NCBI RefSeq assembly: GCF_000689395.1
Contig: NZ_HG966617.1
Coordinates: forward strand, 754,753-818,752
Direction: 5' to 3'
Length of the DNA: 64,000 nt
Source of the DNA: Candidatus Phaeomarinobacter ectocarpi
Lineage (GTDB): Bacteria > Pseudomonadota > Alphaproteobacteria > CGMCC-115125
Numbering within the stretch: position 1 is the stretch's first letter; each line of letters starts with the position of its first letter. Below, one piece after another: positions 10,131-17,900 of the stretch. The notes below the pieces were generated by a model. That model saw only the letters and a list, made by a program, of their open reading frames with translations. It ran no database searches and was not told the DNA's origin. Both the position numbers and the translations under genes were made by a program.

Positions 10131-11264
10131 CTAGTCGGCCGCCTGACCTGCAAGGGCGCGAAGCGCCTCATTCTTCGAGTTGATCTTCTTGAGCTGCTCG
10201 ATGCCGTGCGCTGCGATGGAGTCGCCAACCATCTCATCGCCTTCCATCTGTAGCTGTTTCATATCGATGTAAGCTGCATAGTTGCCGGCGGTCCGCTTGG
10301 TGATGATCCCGCACATGAGCAAAGTCTTCACGAGCACCCGGAAGATGTTCGATGATTGCTGCATGTTTTCACGCACCTTCTCATCCGTCATGCCTTCCAT
10401 GAAGGCGCCTTGAACCCACTCCCAGTCGAGTCCGACCTGCACATAGATGTGCTTTTTCTGGTCAGGCGATGCGAGGTTGTAGAGCAGGTTCGAAAACACC
10501 TGCCATGCCCAGTCTTCGATCTTGTTGTGCTCTTCCTCATTGAGATGAGGAATGGTGCGGTCGGCCCAGATCTTGCCGAACTTGTGATGGAACGCTTCAT
10601 CGGTCATGGCCAGCTGTGCAAGCCGCACGATCAGGGGATCGCGACCACGATTGTAGAATGTCGCAAAGGCACCCATCGCCAGGCCCTCAATGAGGAGCTG
10701 CATGCCGACGATTTTTTTCCACGCGAGCTTTGAATTGACGAGCTCAGTCAGTGTGTCGCGCAACACAGGGCCAGCTGGCATTGGCTTGCCAAACCGAGAC
10801 CGAACAATCTCGATGAAAGCCGTTACGTGCCGTGCTTCTTCGCGTGCCTGGTTGGCTGCGTATTCCTGTGCGCCGGGGTCCCGCAGGATGTGACACAGCG
10901 AGGCTGACAGCGCCATGGCACCTTGCTCACCATGCAGTATGTTCGACAGCGACCAATGCGTGTCGAGATTGGTCAGCTTCACACGATCCTTTGGCGACAG
11001 CTTGTCCCAGACAGCCGTCCCATAACCAACAGTCATTTCAGGATCGACCATGAATTCGTTTTCGACGTCAAACGGCTCGGAGAAGTCGATGTACCGTTTG
11101 TCCATCGGGTCCCAGAAATGGTCATGCGTCGCCGAGATGATCTTGTCGAAAGCACTTGCCCGCTCGAGATAGCGGTCGCATTCAATCATCGCTGCAAAGT
11201 CATCCGGCTCCACAGTGTTGTAGATTTCGTCTTTTGTGATCTGGTCTTTTTGGGTCTCGGCCAT
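10131..11264 (-). CDS. Ferritin-like diiron protein
   Basis: A 377-aa protein from the ATG at 11264 (GGGAGGATTTC upstream). It carries a four-helix diiron pattern: Glu in LHGEQGAMALSAS, Glu-x-x-His in REEARHVTAFIEI, Glu in LLIEGLAMGAF and Glu-x-x-His in TDEAFHHKFGKIW. This is the ligand arrangement of ferritin-like oxidases and oxygenases (R2-like, AurF-like). No closer assignment is possible by eye; a hydroxylase or desaturase-like role in lipid metabolism is inference. Upstream lie a 16-bp palindrome (11318-11333) and an FNR/FixK-type box (11342-11355), which suggest oxygen-responsive control. Confidence 0.75.
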   Translation of the reverse strand: MAETQKDQITKDEIYNTVEPDDFAAMIECDRYLERASAFDKIISATHDHFWDPMDKRYIDFSEPFDVENEFMVDPEMTVGYGTAVWDKLSPKDRVKLTNLDTHWSLSNILHGEQGAMALSASLCHILRDPGAQEYAANQAREEARHVTAFIEIVRSRFGKPMPAGPVLRDTLTELVNSKLAWKKIVGMQLLIEGLAMGAFATFYNRGRDPLIVRLAQLAMTDEAFHHKFGKIWADRTIPHLNEEEHNKIEDWAWQVFSNLLYNLASPDQKKHIYVQVGLDWEWVQGAFMEGMTDEKVRENMQQSSNIFRVLVKTLLMCGIITKRTAGNYAAYIDMKQLQMEGDEMVGDSIAAHGIEQLKKINSKNEALRALAGQAAD

Positions 11265-11317
11265 GAAATCCTCCCGGCACAAACGCGGCACGCAGCCGTT
11301 GGTGTGATGGGCAAATC

Positions 11318-11333
11318 ATGACGCCGGCGTCAT
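11318..11333. promoter_or_regulatory. 16-bp perfect palindrome upstream of the diiron gene
   Basis: ATGACGCCGGCGTCAT is a perfect palindrome located 54 bp upstream of the diiron gene start and next to the FNR-type box. Operator for an unidentified dimeric regulator. Confidence 0.5.
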
Positions 11334-11341
11334 TTTTGTCC

Positions 11342-11355
11342 TTGATCTGGGTCAA
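11342..11355. promoter_or_regulatory. FNR/FixK-type box
   Basis: TTGATCTGGGTCAA matches the TTGAY-N4-RTCAA form of FNR, FixK and Dnr sites in alphaproteobacteria. It is 78 bp upstream of the diiron protein gene and 151 bp upstream of the histidine kinase gene, so either or both could be controlled by oxygen status. No fnr/fixK gene is in the window. Confidence 0.65.
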
Positions 11356-11506
11356 AGCGATGCAGTGGCCTGCAAAATGGGCGGGAATTCTGCCTAGGGA
11401 CCAGTGTTTTGGCGGGTTTGCAGGCGATTTGGGTGCCGCAGCCTTACTCCATATTAAGCATCAGCCGCGCACACTGGGCATTCTGAAATTCCAAGGATGA
11501 CCACCC

Positions 11507-12898
11507 ATGTTGCGGTTTTTGCGCCGTCGGCCTTCACAGGCCATTGAGCGCCTGAAGCACGAACAAGGACATCAGGCTCTGCGCTACCTCACAACGGGCG
11601 TGGGCGTGTTCTATGCCGTGATGATGTGGATGCATCTGTTCTTCCTGCCGCATCCCGCAAACACAATCATGTTTGCAGTCTCGTTGACCGCGTCCGGGGC
11701 TTTCTTCGGTATGCGGATGTGTTCAGGGTGGATTGGGGCCACTGCGGAACGTACGCGAAGCTTCGAAGCCATCGCAATGGCGATACTTGCCGGTGTGACC
11801 ATCGCCCACGCGGTCGTGCACCCTGATGCTGCCATAGCGACAACGCTTTCCCTTGTGGTGATTGCCGCCGGTCTTGTCGTTCACTCAACAATGACATTGA
11901 TAGGCATCATGCTGCTATGCATGGCCGGCGTCTCATACGCATTGATGGGACCCACGACGGGCAGTGACCTGATTGCCCATTACAGCTTTCACTTCTTCTT
12001 CAGCGCATTGCTGGCAGCGCTAGCCTTCGCCATTCGCATGACCCAGATCCGTCATCGTGCGGCAAACGAATTGCGGCGGATGAGGGCAATTCAGCGACTG
12101 CAACGTCAGCAGAAGTTATTGAAGGCAACAAGTATCCGCGCGGAGAGAGCCGCTTTGCAGGCTGATGGGGCCAATCGGGCCAAGAGCCAGTTCCTGGCAA
12201 ATATGAGCCACGAGCTCCGCACGCCCCTGAACGCGATTCTTGGTTTCTCCGAGTTGATGGAGCACCGCATTTTCGGTGACCTGGGAGATAAAAGATATGC
12301 TGAGTATGCGCAGCATATTCACAGCAGCGGTGGCTTTTTGCTTAAGCTGGTGAACGACATTCTGGATCTGTCCAAGATCGAGGCCAACAAGTTTGAGGTT
12401 TTCCCCGAGGCTGTGCGTCTTCATGAGGCATTGGGCGAGACCGTTGCCATGATCGCACCCCAGGCGGACCAGCGTATGGTCGAGTTCAGAGTTTTTGATG
12501 TGCCCGCTGAGGCCACAATCATGGCCGACCCTCGTGCGGTTCAGCAAATCCTGCTCAACCTCATGTCAAACGCCGTAAAATTCACCGAGCCAGGCGGCAA
12601 CGTTCATGTGCGTGTTGCCCGTGACGCCGACCGTTGGTCAATCACAGTGACCGATACTGGCATCGGTATTCCGGAAGAAGACCTGCCAAACGTTCTGGCA
12701 CCCTTTGGTCAGGTGGCCAACGCAATGACACGTCAGCAGGACGGCACCGGTCTGGGGCTGCCGCTGGCAAAGTCGCTAACCGAGATAATGTCCGGTGAGT
12801 TCAGGCTTGAGAGCAGTGTCGGTGAGGGCACGCGGGTATCCGTTGCCTTCCCGCTTCACTCGGAGCACGAAGACCGCCTGGACACCTCAGCCGCATAG
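11507..12898 (+). CDS. Membrane-bound sensor histidine kinase
   Basis: A 463-aa kinase. Residues ~25-185 form about six hydrophobic membrane segments with no recognisable periplasmic domain. A short coiled region follows, then HisKA with the phospho-acceptor in SQFLANMSHELRTPLNAILGF (His at about 234) and a HATPase_c domain with the N box (NLMSNAVKFTEPGG), G1 (VTDTGIGIPEEDL) and G2 (GTGLGLPLAKSL). There is no receiver domain and no adjacent response regulator, so it is an orphan kinase here. The domain order resembles PleC/DivJ-type kinases of alphaproteobacteria. The start at 11507 has AAGGATGACC upstream. Confidence 0.9.
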   Translation: MLRFLRRRPSQAIERLKHEQGHQALRYLTTGVGVFYAVMMWMHLFFLPHPANTIMFAVSLTASGAFFGMRMCSGWIGATAERTRSFEAIAMAILAGVTIAHAVVHPDAAIATTLSLVVIAAGLVVHSTMTLIGIMLLCMAGVSYALMGPTTGSDLIAHYSFHFFFSALLAALAFAIRMTQIRHRAANELRRMRAIQRLQRQQKLLKATSIRAERAALQADGANRAKSQFLANMSHELRTPLNAILGFSELMEHRIFGDLGDKRYAEYAQHIHSSGGFLLKLVNDILDLSKIEANKFEVFPEAVRLHEALGETVAMIAPQADQRMVEFRVFDVPAEATIMADPRAVQQILLNLMSNAVKFTEPGGNVHVRVARDADRWSITVTDTGIGIPEEDLPNVLAPFGQVANAMTRQQDGTGLGLPLAKSLTEIMSGEFRLESSVGEGTRVSVAFPLHSEHEDRLDTSAA

Positions 12899-12943
12899 CC
12901 AATCCTCTGTGCTCGGTATCCTGAATATGGGGCAATGATTCAC

Positions 12944-13020
12944 TGGTCGGAGTGGCAAGATTCGAACTTGCGACCCCCTCGTCCCGAACGAGGTGCGCTA
13001 CCGGGCTGCGCCACACTCCG
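12944..13020 (-). tRNA. tRNA-Pro (CGG)
   Basis: On the minus strand a 77-nt cloverleaf: acceptor CGGAGTG paired with CACTCCG, anticodon stem CCTCG/CGAGG with loop TTCGGGA (anticodon CGG), T-arm with TTCGAAT, and an encoded 3' CCA. Confidence 0.95.
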
Positions 13021-13214
13021 TGACCATGCGAAGGCGGCGTTATAGCGGCATGGAGCGACCTCAGGCAAGCCCGATATGGGCCCCCTGAAGTACGATGTTC
13101 ATCGTCTGCTGCCTGGCGCAGAAGGGGCTGTCAAAATCACATTCAAATGGGCATTGCACGGGGCATAAGCGCTCTTTATGTTCCCCCATTCGCGCTTCAA
13201 AGCGGAGCGTCTGC

Positions 13215-13289
13215 TGGGGCGTCGCCAAGTGGTAAGGCAGCGGCTTTTGATGCCGCCATGCGCAGGTTCGAATCCTGCCGCCCCAGCCA
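13215..13289 (+). tRNA. tRNA-Gln (TTG)
   Basis: A 75-nt cloverleaf: acceptor TGGGGCG paired with CGCCCCA, anticodon stem GCGGC/GCCGC with loop TTTTGAT (anticodon TTG), T-stem GCAGG/CCTGC with loop TTCGAAT, and encoded CCA. Its 3' end is repeated in degenerate form at 23984-24012, which makes it the candidate left attachment site of a genomic island. Confidence 0.95.
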
Positions 13290-13291
13290 GC
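13262..13291 (+). repeat. Candidate attL: tRNA-Gln 3' end
   Basis: GCAGG, T-loop, CCTGC and CGCCCCAGCCAGC at 13262-13291 match 23984-24012 at about 25 of 30 positions (one-base loop deletion, three mismatches in the acceptor strand, changes in the loop). tRNA 3' ends are the standard integration targets of tyrosine-recombinase elements. Confidence 0.5.
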
Positions 13292-13474
13292 ATTTCCAGT
13301 CTCCTTCAGCTCACAGTACCGAAGTCAATATATTCATTGAAATCAATGGGTTGAAGGTATTTAATCAGTGTAGAGACTAATTGTTTGCACGAATTCTGGC
13401 TGACAGGATTCGAACTCGCATAGTGTCTCTGAAACTGGTTTCGCGATATCCGTTTTTGACGAGATTCTGCACCA

Positions 13475-13515
13475 GAGACCGGTTCGAAATAGCCGGAGAC
13501 TAGTTCGAACCGGTC
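13475..13515. repeat. Inverted repeat GACCGGTTCGAA, with a 16-mer shared with 23959-23974
   Basis: GAGACCGGTTCGAAAT at 13475-13490 is identical to 23959-23974. The complementary arm TTCGAACCGGTC lies at 13504-13515, giving a 12-bp stem with a 15-bp loop. The GGTTCGAA core is the universal tRNA T-loop text, so these are probably relics of tRNA-targeted integration. Confidence 0.5.
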
Positions 13516-13700
13516 GGGTCGATTTTTGACCGCCAATATCTCAAGTTTTGTCCATTCAGTGGCCGCCCTATCCTCCTCTGCAAACGGACGGACGACTACT
13601 GATGATAGGTATTAGGACATGGCGCGAATGTCGAGCGATCCTCAACTGCCTAGTCTGTCTCAATCACAGAACAACGGTGACCGTGATCAGTCTGGCAGCT

Positions 13701-13790
13701 GGTACACAGCACTGGTACACTTGGCCCCGACACAAGACAAAAGAGACCCAGATTTCAGCGGTTTGTTGGAAATCCATGGAAGGTCCCTTC
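13701..13790 (+). repeat. Left copy of an island-edge repeat block
   Basis: GGTACACAG (13701), CGACAC (13728) and GGAAGGTCCCTTC (13778-13790) occur in the same order and spacing as at 23738, 23765 and 23816-23828. The overall spacing is 77 versus 78 bp, with scattered matches between. Direct orientation. Confidence 0.5.
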
Positions 13791-13956
13791 CTCTCTGCCA
13801 GCCTTCTTTCTCAATCTCGATTTGACGTTTTGATGTTGCTTTGCCTTGGGCGCCGGGTGCTTGCATTTTTGGCTTGGGAAAATACTATTCTCCTGCCTAG
13901 TCAAGCTCGGCTTTCTGCCGCTATTAGAGACTTTGGTGCCGGGGGACGTGTCGTAG

Positions 13957-14793
13957 ATGGCGGGTGAGCGAAAGACTGGCCGGCGGGGTAGGAAAACAGC
14001 CGATTTGCGCACACCGACTTCGCGTTCAGATGATGCGGTGACGCTTCTGCCGCCGGCGTCTCGGCTGTTGGCGCAGATAGGATCGTTCTCGAGTTACAAT
14101 CAGGTTGTGAATGTGCTTGAGGCGATCCTCCAGTCTATGGGCGTTGATGGTGTGCTCTACTTTTCGTGCAGGCGTGAGGCCTGGGCGACGGCGCAGTCCA
14201 ATGACTACCTCATTACCACCCGCGGGCCGCGGCATATGAAGCCGTATGAGGCGATGTATTTGTGGAAAGGATACAAGGACACCGACCTTGCCCTTGCCGC
14301 GATTGCGAAAGCGACAGCCCCTTTCACGACGGCTGAAGTCTACACGCCTGACAAGGTCACGAGGGATCAAAAGGATCTGGTGGACCTTACGGAACATTAT
14401 CATCTCAACTTTGATCTTTTCGTTCCGGTGCATACGCCTGGGCGCATTCAGGTCGTTTATTTCTTTGTGTTGGGTGACAATGAGGCCGACGAAGCCCGCA
14501 TCTCGGTTCAGCGACAGGACCTGATCGACCTGGCGCGCGTGTTTGCCTTGGTGGTTCATGAGTTCATCGGCATTGATCTTGAACAGGTGCCCAATGTGCA
14601 ATTGTCTGTGCGCGAGCTTGAGTGCCTGTCGCTGTTGGGCAGCGGGTCTTCAAACCCGGAAATGGCCAAGAGCCTGAATATCAGTGAGCGGACCATCAAG
14701 TTTCATGTGAAAAATCTCATGAAGAAGCTGGGAGCTTCCTCGCGCCTTGAAGTGGTCGCGATTGCCGCACGCACCAATCTCATGAGCAATTAG
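13957..14793 (+). CDS. LuxR-family regulator with autoinducer-binding-like domain (LuxR solo)
   Basis: A 278-aa protein. After a basic leader (KTGRRGRKTADLR) residues ~45-195 have the size and pattern of an autoinducer-binding domain; the C-terminus (~210-275) is a GerE/LuxR HTH with LSVRELECLSLLGSGSSNPE, then LNISERTIKFHVKNLMKKLG. In the ligand domain, the stretch KGYKDTDLALAAIAKATAPFTTAE keeps the conserved Asp but has Leu where the Asp-Pro proline is expected and Thr where the conserved Trp of the PFxW motif is expected, so the ligand may not be a standard acyl-homoserine lactone. No luxI-type synthase is in the window. It is followed by a terminator and then a lux-box-like palindrome before the 1604-aa gene. 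Confidence 0.85.
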   Translation: MAGERKTGRRGRKTADLRTPTSRSDDAVTLLPPASRLLAQIGSFSSYNQVVNVLEAILQSMGVDGVLYFSCRREAWATAQSNDYLITTRGPRHMKPYEAMYLWKGYKDTDLALAAIAKATAPFTTAEVYTPDKVTRDQKDLVDLTEHYHLNFDLFVPVHTPGRIQVVYFFVLGDNEADEARISVQRQDLIDLARVFALVVHEFIGIDLEQVPNVQLSVRELECLSLLGSGSSNPEMAKSLNISERTIKFHVKNLMKKLGASSRLEVVAIAARTNLMSN

Positions 14794-14794
14794 C

Positions 14795-14826
14795 ACGCGC
14801 TTTCTTTGGTTTTGTGCGCGTTTTTT
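14795..14826 (+). terminator. Rho-independent terminator after the LuxR-type gene
   Basis: ACGCGC (14795-14800) pairs with GCGCGT (14816-14821) across a T-rich loop and is followed directly by T residues to 14826. It separates the regulator transcript from the operon starting at 14943. Confidence 0.6.
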
Positions 14827-14843
14827 CCTGGTAGATGTGGCTT

Positions 14844-14861
14844 CCTGTCCTATTGGACAGG
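14844..14861. promoter_or_regulatory. lux-box-like operator
   Basis: CCTGTCCTATTGGACAGG is a perfect 18-bp palindrome with the arrangement CCTGT-N8-ACAGG, the same half-sites and spacing as the Vibrio fischeri lux box core. It sits 51 bp after the LuxR-type gene and 82 bp before the GTG of the 1604-aa gene. This position suits activation of the downstream operon by the neighbouring regulator. Confidence 0.7.
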
Positions 14862-14942
14862 TGCCTCATACTGGGAATACCCATAGATATTTTCCTCCAC
14901 ATGCGGGTCAAACGTGTGAGTGAGTAGGGGGAATATCTAAAC

Positions 14943-17900
14943 GTGCTGGGTTCAAGTGTCTTTTGTGCGCCGTGCCGAGGCTTGGTTCGCCTGGCTGGAC
15001 ATGTGTGTGCTCTTGGCATGCTCGGCATCGTCGCAGTGTTTGCGATGCCGGCTTCCTCAGCCTCTGCCCAGTCTCCCGTATGCGGATTGCCCAACCAGAT
15101 TGGCGTGCTGTCACCCCAAGAAGCAGCGCAGGCGCAGGCGGGTCTGGCACGCGCGCTCAGCAAGGACGGCTTTACACAGGCGGGTGTCGGGCAGCGTGTG
15201 CTCAAGCAGCTCTATTTCAAGCTGCCGACGGTCATTGATTTTGCCAACCAGCCGCCGATCCGTCCTGTTGGTGACTACGTCATCATCGAAAAAATTCTCG
15301 GCTTCTCCACGGACTGCCATGTGACGCAGGCGTTCTCGCGCGATGCAGGCAAACGTCAGCCGGTGGTGGAGCAGTATGATTTGGTTGTTGAGCGCGCCGA
15401 CAATGCGGACGCGCCTTTTGAAAAGCTCGGCGAGTTTGCCCAGGGCCTTGCCAAACTGCCCCGGCCGGGCGTCTACCGGTTGACCGTCCGGGCCAAGGGG
15501 CGGTTGTCGCCGTTCAGGATTGGGGCCGTGTCGCAGACCGTGACGGTTGTCTCAGCCGGCCAGAATCGGACCCGCGGCATTACGCAGATCCGGATTGATA
15601 ATCCCAAGGGCTCGAAGGTTGTGGGCACGGCGTTTGTCATCGGGTCCAAGCGTGATCCGAGGGACCCCGACAATCGCACTCACTGCAAGACCTATACATT
15701 CACCTCGACGGTGCGGGTGGCGGATATCACCAGTGAGACCAATTCAGCGGTGTTCTCCAAAAATGTCCGTGAGGAACCCTACAGCCGGGCGACCTGGGAG
15801 CTGCGGCGCGACGGGGAAGTTCTTGAAACAGTCGGGCCGCGGGGCAATTTTGTTTTCGATGCCAGAAAATATGGAGACGGCAACTACCAGCTATTTGCGT
15901 CCATCGATGAAGCAGACCTTGGGGGCGGGCCGCAGAACTTCCGGCCGGCTCCGGTGCGGCACATCATTCAGGTGCTCAATTGCGGTGGCAAAAAACCCGT
16001 CGCTCAGAACGCTGCGGACGGTGCGGGTGGCCTGAAAGTTGAGTTGCCAGAAGATCAACTGGCCGATGGCGGTTTTGAGAATGTCGGGGGTGCTCAGCAG
16101 CCCGGCGATCTGGTGCCGATCGCGCTGCATGAGCTGGACGAGAACGGCAAGATCGTCGTTCGAACGCAGCTTGAGCCGGAACGGTTTTTGAAAGAGGCGT
16201 CGGCCCCCAAGGTGCCACCAGCCGACCAGAAGGCCTGCCGCGACTGCGAGCGGGAGATTGCCCGTCGGACAAAGCTGCTGACGCAATCCTGCGAACCGGT
16301 GACGGATCTGATGGAAGCATTGCTGCTTGATGTCCTGTTTCATGATGCGGGGCAAAAGGACATTGAAGCGATCTTCCTCAATGACATTCTGACACCGCTG
16401 CGCGACTTTCGGGCACCGCTTCAGGCTCAGAATGATTTGATGGCAGACTATGTGGAGCGGGCCGCACGGGCGGGCGTTCTGCAAAGCAAGCAGGCGCAGA
16501 CCATTCTGGCAGCTGGCCAGCGCGCAGCTCTTGACCGCGATCGCAAACGCCGGGCGGCGCTGGGCGATGATGCACTGTTTATCCCCACGCTGCTGGGCGC
16601 GGACATTCCCGAACCCGCCATTCCCTTCATTTTTACGTCCGGCGCCGGGCAGCTGGCACAGGTCGCCAAGTTCAGAAAGGAACTTGCAGACATTTCCGCG
16701 CGGGCAGGTACCGAAGGCAACAAGACGCGCACAAAGGTTGAGGCCTTCATTGCCAAGGACCTGAAGGAAGCACGGGAAAAAATTCAGGAGCGCAAAGACC
16801 AGCAGGCACAGCTGCGCGAAGACAACCGGAGCAAGAAGCAGCGGTTGGCTGCACTGTTCAACGCGGGCACCTTTGAGCATTGCCTTGGTGCCCCTCCCGG
16901 AGAGGGCACGTCTGTGCTTGCAGGCACTGAGGGTGACGGGCTTGTGACCGGTCTGCCGGGCATGAACACAACTTTCCCGGAGCACCCCGACCGCGACGTG
17001 TCGCCGGAGGTTTTCCGAAAGGCCGCGACTTTGCCGCCGCCACTGAAAACCGTTGTGGAAGGCTTTGAGGATTTTTTCCCTCTGCGTTTCAAGATGGATG
17101 GCGACAAGGCACTGGCGGCACAGCGCGAGATCACCAAGCGGATCAAGGATGTTGAGAGCCTCGGTGGACTGGTTGCTATTGAAGACTTCTTTGTGGGGCT
17201 GCGGACCTTCTTTGAAACCACAGGCAAGGCCAGCCTCAACGGCATTACGCTCGGCACGGCCTTCTCCGACGACCCGCAGCTCAGGGCCGCCAAGAAGTTT
17301 CTGACGGAATCCCTGCCGCGCGGCTTTGACATTGTGGTGGGGACGGACATCGCCGCCTTCATTGATGAAGACCTGAGAGTGCGCCAGGAAGACAAGCTGA
17401 GTGGTGCGGTGGTGCTGAACCAGCTTGGTGGTTTTGGTGTTGGCAATATCGCGGAACTGACTGCAAAGGATGCAGAGTCGGTTGGGGAAGCCATCGGTAT
17501 TGCGATTGGTCAGGCTACGCGCGACGAGCCGACGGATCTGACAGAAGAGGCGACGCGCTTTCTTGTGGAAAGCGAAGAGCAGCAGAAGATCAATGAGGGG
17601 CAGTCGGCGGGGCTCTTCCTGGCGCTCGACCTGCTTGGGGGGGAAGCTCTGGTTGTCAGTGCCCGGTCCTTGAAGGTCGGCGGCAAGGTATTCACGTCAA
17701 CCGATGAAGCGATTGCTGCTGCAAATGATCTGCGTGCCGCCAAGGGGTTGGGGCCGCTTGATGAGGTTGCTGAACAGGCCATTCGCGATACGCAGAAGTT
17801 TGTCGACAAGGTTGATGAGGCCAATGAGCTCAAACGTATTGAAGATCAGGTAGACGCCCTTGCCAGGCAGGCTGACAACTCTGACGTGCTCGATGACCTT

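Larger units (their letters stand above)
13290..13956. other. Non-coding island edge with tRNA T-arm-like debris
   Basis: No convincing gene. Contents: an inverted tRNA 3'-end-like sequence at 13396-13414 (its complement reads GTTCGAATCCTGTCAGCCAG), a 12-bp inverted repeat GACCGGTTCGAA (13477-13488) / TTCGAACCGGTC (13504-13515), and a block at 13701-13790 that recurs at 23738-23828. Short ORFs here have no family resemblance. It also must hold the promoter of the LuxR-type gene at 13957. Confidence 0.55.

Noticed and set aside
11318-11500. 60-aa ORF upstream of the histidine kinase
   Set aside because: It starts inside the palindrome and contains the FNR-type box, lacks a ribosome site and has no family resemblance. 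The region is better explained as a promoter.
13396-13424. A second functional tRNA on the minus strand
   Set aside because: Only the T-loop and part of the acceptor end are recognisable; there is no anticodon arm and the T-stem does not pair well. Treated as a relic.
15891-16985. Long antisense ORF (about 364 aa) inside the 1604-aa gene
   Set aside because: It lies wholly within a coherent exported-protein frame with a signal peptide and operon context, and its translation (many Arg, Cys, Leu, Gln) lacks any family resemblance. The antisense ORFs at 17697-18698 and 18945-19721 were rejected for the same reason.
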